64,000 bases of DNA. It comes from Massilia brevitalea. Its GTDB lineage: Bacteria; Pseudomonadota; Gammaproteobacteria; Burkholderiales; Burkholderiaceae_D. Made by a program: the position numbers and the translations under genes. Positions within the stretch are counted from its first letter, which is position 1; every line of letters begins with the position of its first letter. This document shows positions 54,423 through 62,333 of this stretch, piece after piece. The notes below the pieces were generated by a model that ran no database searches, was not told the origin of the DNA, and saw only the letters and a program-made list of their open reading frames with translations. Location: NCBI RefSeq assembly GCF_030711405.1, contig NZ_JAULSI010000003.1, forward strand, positions 120,399-184,398, given 5' to 3'.

Positions 54423-54510
54423 CAGCGGCCTGAGGGGAGGGGGGAGTCAAAGTCTGGGGTGCCTGACCCTCGGACACCACCCTGTACCCCACGCGCAGAA
54501 AAAAGTCCCC
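54423..54510. other. Candidate cos/packaging region
   Basis: The 104-nt gap between the 89-residue gene and terS is non-coding. It carries an extreme G-run (AGGGGAGGGGGG), then CCTGACCCTCGGACACCACC. G-run plus GGACACC elements directly before terS, next to an HNH gene, are typical of cos sites in HK97-like phages. The actual nick positions cannot be read from sequence. Confidence 0.4.
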
Positions 54511-54526
54511 TTGGAGGAAATTGTTA

Positions 54527-54979
54527 ATGGCTTTAACAGGCAAAAAGCGAGCCTTCGCCGATGCCGTTTTGGCCGGGTTCTCGAATAAGGAAGCGGCGAT
54601 TCGCGCCGGGTACAGCGAGGCGACAGCGTCAGCTGCGGGTTCTCGACTTGTTAAAGACAAGGATGTTAAAGCTCGCCTCGACCAGGCGCGGCAAGCCCAG
54701 GGCGCAAGTACCCGGACAGTGGCACCGCCGGCGGGTGAGCCGCATGTCGACACGATCGAAATTCCCTCGACCGCTGACCCCGTCGAATTCCTCACTAACG
54801 TGATGAACGAGCCGGCAGCCGACCTCCGGCTTCGGATCGACGCCGCAAAGGCAATGCTGCCGTTCAAGCACAAGAAGCTGGGCGAGGGCGGCAAGAAAGA
54901 GCAGGCCGGCGAGAAGGCGAAGTCAGTTGCCAGCCGATTTTCCTCAAGTGCGCCGCCGGCGCTGAAGGCAGTGAAGTAA
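54527..54979 (+). CDS. terS: Terminase small subunit
   Basis: Protein of 150 residues. KKRAFADAVLAGFSNKEAAI, RAGYSEATASAAGSRLVKDK, DVKARL is the P27/terminase_2 type HTH; the C-terminal part is charged for interaction with TerL. Recognises the packaging site. TTGGAGG precedes ATG 54527. Confidence 0.88.
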   Translation: MALTGKKRAFADAVLAGFSNKEAAIRAGYSEATASAAGSRLVKDKDVKARLDQARQAQGASTRTVAPPAGEPHVDTIEIPSTADPVEFLTNVMNEPAADLRLRIDAAKAMLPFKHKKLGEGGKKEQAGEKAKSVASRFSSSAPPALKAVK

Positions 54980-54989
54980 GGATCGCAAC

Positions 54990-56708
54990 ATGGAATGGTC
55001 GACCGCCTGTCCGGATTGGGAGCACAGGCTGAAGGCCAAGCTGTCGATCATCCCGCCTCCGATCTTCCCGGAGCAGGCCGAGCAGGCGCTGGCAATCTTC
55101 AAGCAGCTGCGCGTCTGCGACCTGCCGAAGTCGATCTGGGATGAAGACCTGCAGGAGTATCGAAGCCCGAACTTCGGTGAGTGCAGTGAGCAGTGGGTTT
55201 TCGATTTTGTGGCAGCCATCTTCGGCGGCTACGACGCGGAGACAGGCAACCAGCTGATCCGCGAGTATTACCTGCTGATCAGCAAAAAGAACACGAAATC
55301 GACCATCGCAGCCGGCATCATGCTCACGGCAGTCATCCTGTGCTGGCGCGAGGGCGAAGAGCACCTGATTCTGGCGCCGACCAAAGAGGTGGCCGACAAC
55401 AGTTTCAAGCCGGCCGCCGCCATGGTGCGCGCCGATCCCGAGCTGATGGACCTGTTTCATGTCCAGGACCATGTCCGCACGATCACTCACCGCGTGTCGA
55501 ACGCGTCGCTGAAGGTCGTCGCGGCCGATACAGACACCGTTTCGGGTAAAAAGTCCGGCCGGGTGCTGATCGACGAGCATTGGCTGTTCGGCAAGCGCTC
55601 GAACGCCGAAGCGATGTTCATGGAGGCACTCGGCGGCCAGGTTTCGCGGAACGAAGGGTGGGTCATCTACCTGACGACTCAAAGCGACGAGCCGCCGGCT
55701 GGTGTGTTCAAGGACAAGCTGAACTACTTCCGCGATGTCCGCGACGGCAAGATCGACGACCCGCGCTCGCTGGGCGTGCTGTACGAATATCCGCCAGAAA
55801 TGGTGAAGAAAAAGGCGTACCTCGATCCGACGACCTTCTACATCACGAACCCGAACATGGGGCGCTCGGTCAGCGCCGATTGGCTTGAGGATCAGCTCAA
55901 GAAAATCCAGGCGCGGACGGACGGCGCGTTCCAACAGTTCCTGGCTAAGCACCTGAACATCGAAATCGGCCTCAACCTGCGTTCCGACCGATGGGCGGGC
56001 GTCGATTTCTGGGAATCTGCGGGCGACAAGTCCATCACCCTGGATTCGCTGATTGAGCGCAGCGAGGTAGCCGTGGTCGGAGTCGATGGCGGCGGGCTGG
56101 ATGACTTGTTAGGTCTGGCAGTGCTGGGGCGTGAGAGAAATACCGGCAAGTGGCTCCTTTGGTGCCATGCATGGGCTCACCAGATCGCGCTGAAGCGGCG
56201 CCAGGAGATCGCGCCTCGCTTACTCGACTTCCAGGCGGATGGCGATCTGACAATCGTAGACAAGCCCGGGCCCGATGTCGCGGGTGTAGCCGATATCGTT
56301 GAGCGCCTTCGTGATGTCGGCTTGCTCCCAGAGAAGTACGGGATCGGCGTAGATGGCGCGGGCATTGGCGCGCTAGTCAAAGAGCTGGTTCTTCGAGGAT
56401 TCTCCACTGAGCCTGAGCGCGACATTGTTGCGATCTCACAAGGTTGGAAACTCACCGGGGCAATTAAGGACACCGAGCGCGCTCTCGCCGGTGGCGAAAT
56501 GCTTCATGGAGACCGGCCACTCATGGCCTGGTGCGTCTCGAATGCTCGCACACAAGCCCACGGCAACGCCATCAGCGTGAACAAGCAGGCTAGTGGCACC
56601 GGCAAAATCGACCCGCTCATGGCCACGTTCGACGCTGTTTCCTTGATGGCGCTAAACCCTGTCGCAATGGCGGCTGGATCAATTTATGACGAAGGCATAA
56701 CGATATGA
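54990..56708 (+). CDS. terL: Terminase large subunit
   Basis: HK97-type packaging ATPase/nuclease of 572 residues. The atypical Walker A lies in [15 protein letters not shown], Walker B in [12 protein letters not shown], with YLTTQSDEP motif III. The nuclease part contains [22 protein letters not shown] and [12 protein letters not shown]. Ends in an ATGA overlap with the next small gene. Confidence 0.95.
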   Translation: MEWSTACPDWEHRLKAKLSIIPPPIFPEQAEQALAIFKQLRVCDLPKSIWDEDLQEYRSPNFGECSEQWVFDFVAAIFGGYDAETGNQLIREYYLLISKKNTKSTIAAGIMLTAVILCWREGEEHLILAPTKEVADNSFKPAAAMVRADPELMDLFHVQDHVRTITHRVSNASLKVVAADTDTVSGKKSGRVLIDEHWLFGKRSNAEAMFMEALGGQVSRNEGWVIYLTTQSDEPPAGVFKDKLNYFRDVRDGKIDDPRSLGVLYEYPPEMVKKKAYLDPTTFYITNPNMGRSVSADWLEDQLKKIQARTDGAFQQFLAKHLNIEIGLNLRSDRWAGVDFWESAGDKSITLDSLIERSEVAVVGVDGGGLDDLLGLAVLGRERNTGKWLLWCHAWAHQIALKRRQEIAPRLLDFQADGDLTIVDKPGPDVAGVADIVERLRDVGLLPEKYGIGVDGAGIGALVKELVLRGFSTEPERDIVAISQGWKLTGAIKDTERALAGGEMLHGDRPLMAWCVSNARTQAHGNAISVNKQASGTGKIDPLMATFDAVSLMALNPVAMAAGSIYDEGITI

Positions 56709-56866
56709 CCGCACTGGACTGGATCACGCTGCTGGCCGGCGTGCTGGGCCTGGGCCTGCTCACCGCCGGCGCCGCGCTGATCTACCAGCCGGCCGGCTTC
56801 ATCGTGCCCGGCCTGGCGCTGCTCGCCTGGTCCTACATGGTCGCGCGTCGCGGCAGCAAAGGCTAA
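56705..56866 (+). CDS. 53-residue membrane protein between terL and portal
   Basis: Two short membrane helices ([20 protein letters not shown] and [16 protein letters not shown]) and a basic end. Such a mini-gene is frequent between terL and portal in HK97-like phages; role unknown. Confidence 0.65.
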   Translation: MTALDWITLLAGVLGLGLLTAGAALIYQPAGFIVPGLALLAWSYMVARRGSKG

Positions 56867-56868
56867 AA

Positions 56869-58134
56869 ATGTTCGCACGACAGTTTTTCTCGGGCCAGCC
56901 CGTCAGTGCTGGCGGCGGGTGGCTGTCCGGACTTGGCGGCACGCGCTCCGAAGCGGGGCCGGTGGTCACACCGGAAAGCGCACTTGCCCTTACATCCTTG
57001 CAGGCCTGCGTCACCATCTTGGCCGAGAGCGTTGCACAGCTGCCGGTCGAGTTGTTCCGGCGCAAGGGTGAGGGTAAGCGCGAGCCGGCCCGCGATCACA
57101 AGCTCTACCGACTCATCGCCTGGGAACCGAACGAGTGGCAGACACCGTTCGAATACCGCGAGCAAAAACAGCTGAAGGTAGGCCTGCAGGGCAACTCGTA
57201 CAGCAAGATCATTCGCGCGTCGGATGGCACGCCGGAGGCGTTGCACCCGATCGATGGCATCGTCACGGTGTACAAGGGCAGCGATCTGCGTCCGTACTAC
57301 AGCATCGACGGCGGCGAGCTGCTGCCGCAGCGGATGATTCACCACGTCCGCTGGACTGGGCTGAATAACTACGTCGGCCTCTCGCCGGTCATGCTCCACG
57401 CGAACACCATCGGCCATGTGCAGGCAATTCAGCAGTACGCCGGCAAGTCGTTCCTGAACGGGACCGCGCTGTCGGGCGTCATCGAGCGGCCGCGCGAAAG
57501 TGGCGCGATCAAGGACCAAGGCGTGATCGATCGCCTGGTGGAGCAGTGGACGCAGCGTTACGGAGGCAGCACCAACGCCAAAAAGGTGGCGATGCTGCAG
57601 GAGGGGATGACGTTTAAGCCCCTGTCGATGACTAACGTCGACGCAGAGCTTATCCCCGCCCTCAAGCTGGGTTCGCTCGAGATCGCGCGCATTTACAAGA
57701 TGCCGCCGCACATGATCGGCGAGCTGGATAAGGCCACGTTCTCGAACATCGAGCACCAGGGAATCCAGTTCGTCATTTACACCCTGCTGCCGTGGATCAA
57801 GCGGCACGAGCAGGCCATGATGCGCGACCTGCTGCTGCCGAGCGAGCGCGCCGATTATTACATCGAGTTCAACGTCTCCGGCCTGCTGCGCGGCGACCAG
57901 AAGTCGCGCTACGAAGCGTATGCCGTAGCGCGGAACTGGGGCTGGCTGTCGGTCAACGACATCCGGCGCCTAGAAAATCTGCCGCCAGTTGCCGGTGGCG
58001 ACGTCTACCTGCAGCCGCTGAACATGGTCGATGCAGCGAATCCGCAAGCCGGCACGCCGGCCCAAGTCTTGCCGCCGCCTGACACGAAGGCGAAGCCTGA
58101 GCAGGTCAAAGAAATCGAAAGAATCCTCGCATGA
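56869..58134 (+). CDS. Portal protein (HK97 family)
   Basis: Portal of 421 residues forming the DNA entry ring. Family marks: SLQACVTILAESVAQLPVEL, YREQKQLKVGLQGNSYSKII, RMIHHVRWTGLNNYVGLSP, and KMPPHMIGELDKATFSNIEH. Typical length. Overlaps the protease gene by 4 nt. Confidence 0.95.
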   Translation: MFARQFFSGQPVSAGGGWLSGLGGTRSEAGPVVTPESALALTSLQACVTILAESVAQLPVELFRRKGEGKREPARDHKLYRLIAWEPNEWQTPFEYREQKQLKVGLQGNSYSKIIRASDGTPEALHPIDGIVTVYKGSDLRPYYSIDGGELLPQRMIHHVRWTGLNNYVGLSPVMLHANTIGHVQAIQQYAGKSFLNGTALSGVIERPRESGAIKDQGVIDRLVEQWTQRYGGSTNAKKVAMLQEGMTFKPLSMTNVDAELIPALKLGSLEIARIYKMPPHMIGELDKATFSNIEHQGIQFVIYTLLPWIKRHEQAMMRDLLLPSERADYYIEFNVSGLLRGDQKSRYEAYAVARNWGWLSVNDIRRLENLPPVAGGDVYLQPLNMVDAANPQAGTPAQVLPPPDTKAKPEQVKEIERILA

Positions 58135-59090
58135 AAAACCGCTTCCGTATCGCCAGCATGATCTTCAACCAGCCGTTGATGGTCACCGAGTCGATGCTCG
58201 ACCAGGCTGCGGCCTGGGCGAACCAGCAGATGAGCCTGAACATCGTCAACCTGAGCGTCAACGGCGCCCAGCCGCAGATGATGGAGGATGACGATGGTCC
58301 GTACGAGACCGCAGCGATGCGCGCTGAGTCGGCGCGGCGCCAGACTATCGCTGATACGGGTGTCGCTATCATCCCGGTGCATGGCGTTTTGGTCAGCCGC
58401 AGCATGCAGATGAATCCCTGCGAGACGATGACCAGCTACGAGCAGGTGCGTGCACAGGTACATGCTGCGCTCGCCGACCCGGCTGTCGAACAGATCGCCT
58501 TCGACATCGACAGCCCCGGCGGCAGCACCGTGGGTGCTTTCGAGCTGGCCGACTTCCTGTTCGACGCGCGCGGCGTCAAGCCGATGAGTGCAATCACCCA
58601 TTTCAGCGCCTACTCGGCCGGCTACCTCTTGGCGTCTGCGGTCGGCAACGTGTCGATGTCGCGCACATCCGGTGTCGGTTCGGTCGGCGTGATCGCCAAG
58701 CACCTCGACGTCTCGGCCCGCAATGAGCAGATGGGCGTCAAGGTGACCACGGTCTATGCCGGCGCGCACAAGAACGATCTGAGCCCTCACGAGCCCCTAT
58801 CGGATCAGTCGCTGAAGTTTCTGAACGATATGGTGCAGGGCTACTACAGTCAGTTCGTGGATTCGGTCGCCAAGTACCGCGGCATCGGCGCAGACGCAGT
58901 GCGCGGAACCGAGGCCGGTGTCTTCATGGGGCAGCAGGGTATCGACGTCGGTTTTGCCGACCGCATTGAAACCCCGCAAGCCGCGATCGACCGAATCGCT
59001 GCCGAGGCGCACCAGGCGCGCGTGGCGCGGAATACCAAGACCTCCATCGGTGCCCGCGCAAAAGCGATGGCGCTCCAGAACCAAATTTGA
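58131..59090 (+). CDS. S49-family head maturation protease
   Basis: Protein of 319 residues, SppA/ClpP-like serine protease that trims head proteins. VAIIPVHGVLVSRS, IDSPGGSTVGAFELADFL, and HFSAYSAGYLLASAVG with the catalytic Ser, then SGVGSVGVIAKH. The C-terminal tail is Ala/Arg-rich and could double as scaffold. Confidence 0.92.
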   Translation: MKNRFRIASMIFNQPLMVTESMLDQAAAWANQQMSLNIVNLSVNGAQPQMMEDDDGPYETAAMRAESARRQTIADTGVAIIPVHGVLVSRSMQMNPCETMTSYEQVRAQVHAALADPAVEQIAFDIDSPGGSTVGAFELADFLFDARGVKPMSAITHFSAYSAGYLLASAVGNVSMSRTSGVGSVGVIAKHLDVSARNEQMGVKVTTVYAGAHKNDLSPHEPLSDQSLKFLNDMVQGYYSQFVDSVAKYRGIGADAVRGTEAGVFMGQQGIDVGFADRIETPQAAIDRIAAEAHQARVARNTKTSIGARAKAMALQNQI

Positions 59091-59114
59091 CCGCGTTCGC
59101 GGGACAAGCAACCG

Positions 59115-59136
59115 ACCGCCCTTGAGGCGGTTTTTT
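59115..59136 (+). terminator. Intrinsic terminator between protease and capsid genes
   Basis: ACCGCC/GGCGGT around CTTGA with T6 following. It lies inside the head operon; the capsid gene after it must be reached by antiterminated polymerase or by its own promoter. Confidence 0.8.
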
Positions 59137-59155
59137 CATTTCTAGGAAGGGCAAT

Positions 59156-60481
59156 ATGCCAACCATTAACGAACTCCGCAGCGAACGCGCCAAGGTCAAC
59201 GCCAGCGTGCAAGCTCTGGCCCAGATCGAAGCCAGCGGTACCGCGCTGAGCGCCGAGCAGGTCCAACAATTCACCGATCTGCAGGCGCGTTTCGGCGAGC
59301 TGACCGCGCAGATCAGCCGCATGGAAGCAGCCGAGACCATCGCCGCCGCTGCGGCGGTGCCGGTCGACCGCGCGCTGAACGCCGCACACCAGCCGGCCGC
59401 GCCTCCTGCAGCCGGTGCCAGCCTCCCAGCAACCCCGCGCGCGCCGGAAGTTCCTGGCGCCAAGATGGCGCGCATGGTCCGCGCGCTTGCCGCCACCCAG
59501 GGCAACGTCCAGGAGGCCGCCAAGTTCGCCATGAACAACCAGTTCGGCGAAGAAGTCGCGATGTCCCTGAATACGCTCACCTCGAGCGCCGGCGGCGTGC
59601 TGGTCCCGACCAATCTCGCATCCGAAGTGATCGAGCTGCTGCGCCCGAAAGCACTGGTCCGCCGCATGGGAGCCCGCCCGTTGCCGCTGTCGAACGGTAA
59701 TTTGACCATTCCACGTCTGAAGGGCGGCGCCGTGGTCGGTTACATCGGCAGCGACACCGATGCGCCAGTCACCAACCAGTCGTTCGCGGACTTGAAGCTG
59801 TCGAGCAAAAAGCTCGCGGCACTCGTGCCGATCTCGAATGACCTGCTGGGCTACTCGGGCTCGAACCCCAACGTCGACCGCATCATCGTGGACGACCTGA
59901 CCGCTGCGATCGCTATCCGCGAAGACAAGGCGTTCATCCGCGACGACGGCACCAACAACACCCCGAAAGGCCTGCTGGCCTGGGCGCTGACCGGCAATAA
60001 GATCGCCGCCTCGGACGGCGCCACGCTGCAGAAGATCGAGACCGACCTGAACAAGGCCATTCTGGCCTTGGAAGGCGTCGACGCCAACATGCTGCAGCCG
60101 GGCTGGATGATGTCGCCGCGTACCTTCCGCTTCCTGGAAGCGCTCCAGAACGGCAACGGTACCAAGGTGTATCCAAGTCTGGAAAACAAGGTGCTGAAGG
60201 GCTACCCAGTCGGTATCACCACCCAGATCCCGAACAACCTGGGCACCGGTTCGAACCAGTCGGAAATCTACTTCGTGGACTTCGGCGACTGCTTCATCGG
60301 CGAGGACGAGACGCTGCTGATCGACTACTCGAAGGAAGCCACCTACAAGGACAGCGACGGCTCCATGGTCAGCGCCTTCCAACGTGACCAGACCCTGATC
60401 CGCGTGATCGCAAAGCATGACTTCGGTCCGCGCCACGTCGAATCGATCTCGGTCCTGACCGGCGTCGCCTGGGGCGCGTAA
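59156..60481 (+). CDS. Major capsid protein (HK97 fold)
   Basis: Protein of 441 residues. A helical delta domain (about 1-125, ALAQIEASGTALSAEQVQQF) precedes the HK97 core: GGVLVPTNLASEVIELLRPK, NGNLTIPRLKGGAVVGYIGS, DLTAAIAIREDKAFIRDDGT, PKGLLAW, and a C-terminal FIGEDETLLIDYSKEATYKD. The delta domain is presumably removed by the S49 protease. Strong AGGAAGG site. Confidence 0.95.
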   Translation: MPTINELRSERAKVNASVQALAQIEASGTALSAEQVQQFTDLQARFGELTAQISRMEAAETIAAAAAVPVDRALNAAHQPAAPPAAGASLPATPRAPEVPGAKMARMVRALAATQGNVQEAAKFAMNNQFGEEVAMSLNTLTSSAGGVLVPTNLASEVIELLRPKALVRRMGARPLPLSNGNLTIPRLKGGAVVGYIGSDTDAPVTNQSFADLKLSSKKLAALVPISNDLLGYSGSNPNVDRIIVDDLTAAIAIREDKAFIRDDGTNNTPKGLLAWALTGNKIAASDGATLQKIETDLNKAILALEGVDANMLQPGWMMSPRTFRFLEALQNGNGTKVYPSLENKVLKGYPVGITTQIPNNLGTGSNQSEIYFVDFGDCFIGEDETLLIDYSKEATYKDSDGSMVSAFQRDQTLIRVIAKHDFGPRHVESISVLTGVAWGA

Positions 60482-60494
60482 CGCGCTTTTGCCG

Positions 60495-60516
60495 CCGGCG
60501 CGCCGCGGCGCGCCGG
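60495..60516. repeat. 22-bp perfect GC palindrome after the capsid gene
   Basis: CCGGCGCGCCG and CGGCGCGCCGG are exact reverse complements with no loop, 14 nt after the capsid stop. No T-tract follows. It could protect the capsid mRNA 3' end or pause transcription. Confidence 0.7.
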
Positions 60517-60540
60517 TCTGCCTCTTAACTGGAGCTGACC

Positions 60541-60756
60541 ATGAAATCAGTTAAATTCATCAAGCCCTGGAGCATGTATAGCCCAGGCGACGTTGCCGGC
60601 TTCGAAGAAGACCGCGCCGCGGCAATCATCAAAACCGGAGCTGCTGAGCCGCACGAGGTTTCGGACGGCGAGCCTGTCGTCGAAGAGCAGCAGCAGGATC
60701 CTGCAGCTGAGCCTGCCAGTGACGAGCTCAAGCCAGCCGGTCGCAAGGCCAAGTAA
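60541..60756 (+). CDS. Small head-region protein
   Basis: Protein of 71 residues. MKSVKFIKPWSMYSPGDVAG, FEEDRAAAIIKTGAAEP is the usual small protein following HK97-type capsids; the tail is acidic then basic. GGAG lies 6-7 nt upstream. Function unknown. Confidence 0.75.
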   Translation: MKSVKFIKPWSMYSPGDVAGFEEDRAAAIIKTGAAEPHEVSDGEPVVEEQQQDPAAEPASDELKPAGRKAK

Positions 60757-60759
60757 GCG

Positions 60760-60969
60760 ATGAAGCCCGCAACCGTCGCCTGGCTCGCCAAGCTGCGCGC
60801 CCAGGCGGCGGAGCCGGGAATCATCTACGTTACCGTGCGCGGCCCGCGCGGCAGCATCCCCGTCTTCCCTGAAGACATAACGAATAAATCAGACGAGCAG
60901 CTGCTTGCATTCCTTTGCGAGAGGCTGAGCGCAACTCCAACACGAGGCCAAGATGTCCGCGCAGAGTGA
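60760..60969 (+). CDS. Small head-region protein
   Basis: Protein of 69 residues: MKPATVAWLAKLRAQAAEPG, IIYVTVRGPRGSIPVFPED, then a helix. Overlaps the next gene by 17 nt. Unknown. Confidence 0.6.
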   Translation: MKPATVAWLAKLRAQAAEPGIIYVTVRGPRGSIPVFPEDITNKSDEQLLAFLCERLSATPTRGQDVRAE

Positions 60970-61423
60970 CAATTTCGAAAACAAGTACATCGACTGGCTG
61001 TTCCGCGCGCAAGCGCTGGGCCTGGCCGGGTCGACCGCCGCCGCTGGCTCGGGCCCGGCCACGATGTACATCAGCCTGAAGCTGGCGGCCGATACCGACG
61101 CCGCCCAGGGCGCCGAGGTATCCGGCGGCGGCTATGCGCGCGTACCCGTGGTGTCGTCACTGGCCAACTGGGCCGGTACCCAGGGCGCCGGCAGCACGCA
61201 GGTGTCGAACGGCACCAGCGGCACGACGTCGAACAACGCTGCCGTCACGTTCCCCACGCCGAGCGCGGCTTGGGGCCAGGTGGTGGGCTTCGGCATCCAC
61301 GATTCGCTGACCGGCGGTGCCGAGCTGTTCTACGCTGCGCTCGCCGCGCCCAAGACCATCAACAACGGCGACCCTGCGCCGTACTTCGCGCCAGGTTCGC
61401 TGACCGTCCAGGTCGACAACTGA
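60953..61423 (+). CDS. Tail-fibre-like/virion protein
   Basis: Protein of 156 residues. IDWLFRAQALGLAGSTAAAG, TMYISLKLAADTD, GAEVSGGGYARVPV, and WGQVVGFGIHDSLTGGAELF follow the pattern of small phage proteins annotated as tail-fibre components. Virion location is inferred. Confidence 0.7.
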   Translation: MSAQSDNFENKYIDWLFRAQALGLAGSTAAAGSGPATMYISLKLAADTDAAQGAEVSGGGYARVPVVSSLANWAGTQGAGSTQVSNGTSGTTSNNAAVTFPTPSAAWGQVVGFGIHDSLTGGAELFYAALAAPKTINNGDPAPYFAPGSLTVQVDN

Positions 61424-61425
61424 CC

Positions 61426-61884
61426 ATGCTGAACCAAAACCAGATTGATGCGCTGGCTGTCGTGGCCGGCCGCGCGCTCACCCCGGCCGAGCTGGTTGTG
61501 CTCGAGCCGCTGGTGTGCGCCCGCAACGACGTCGAGATCGCGGCGATCCTGTCCGTCGGACGGACAGCATACGGCGCGACGCAAATTGGTGAGGGCACGG
61601 TTGTCGCCGTCATGGATCCCCGTGGAGGCCTGTTCCTGGATGCTGTCGTGGAGCTGGGCCAGGTCGACCGCGACGTTCATTGGGGCATGGCCCCGGTCCG
61701 GCGTGGCGTCTTGGACCTGAGCGTGCCGGCCGCGCGCGCATCGCTCATTGCGCTGCGGTCGAAACTGCCCAACTACGCGGCCGAGATCGATAAGCTCCTG
61801 CAGGTGGGCGTGGTCCCGGACCCGATCGACTTCAATGTCGTGTCGGATGCTCTTAACAACGCGGAAGGACGGATGACCCTGTGA
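61426..61884 (+). CDS. Phage virion-region protein
   Basis: Protein of 152 residues: LNQNQIDALAVVAGRALTPA, VGRTAYGATQIGEGTVVAVM, LPNYAAEIDKLLQVGVVPDP. Soluble, mostly helical with a central beta sheet. GTGA overlap with the next gene. Unknown. Confidence 0.65.
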   Translation: MLNQNQIDALAVVAGRALTPAELVVLEPLVCARNDVEIAAILSVGRTAYGATQIGEGTVVAVMDPRGGLFLDAVVELGQVDRDVHWGMAPVRRGVLDLSVPAARASLIALRSKLPNYAAEIDKLLQVGVVPDPIDFNVVSDALNNAEGRMTL

Positions 61885-62333
61885 GCGGAGAAAACACTGT
61901 CGTCTACGGCGCGACGAAGGTACTCGAGTCGGCGGGCATTTTAATCGCAAATAATGCGCTCGCCGCGGCTTCGGCCCTCTACGGCATCGAGGCCGATGGC
62001 GCCGGGTTTCCGGATGCCGAGTTTGTGCTGACGGTCAACTATTCGACCACGCCGACCGACATGTCGCTGCTTTCGCTTTACGCGCGGCCGATGGACGTCG
62101 ACGGTGACACGGATACCGACGCTCCCGACGCCACGCGCCCGAACGTCTTCATCGGCGCGTTTCAGGTGGACAACCGCACCGGCGCGCAAACGCTGGTGCT
62201 GACGCCGCTCGGGTTCGTACGCGACCTGCCGCGCAAGGCAGAGTATTACATCCACAACAACGGCACCGGCCAGGCAGTGCAAGCAGGCTGGGTACTGAAG
62301 GTCACCCCGCGCTCGAATAAGGCCGCTCCCTAA
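61881..62333 (+). CDS. Phage virion-region protein, GTG start
   Basis: Protein of 150 residues, beta-sandwich pattern: EFVLTVNYSTTPTDMSLLSL, VFIGAFQVDNRTGAQTLVLT, AEYYIHNNGTGQAVQAGWVL. Probably a virion surface protein; unknown. Confidence 0.65.
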   Translation: MSGENTVVYGATKVLESAGILIANNALAAASALYGIEADGAGFPDAEFVLTVNYSTTPTDMSLLSLYARPMDVDGDTDTDAPDATRPNVFIGAFQVDNRTGAQTLVLTPLGFVRDLPRKAEYYIHNNGTGQAVQAGWVLKVTPRSNKAAP

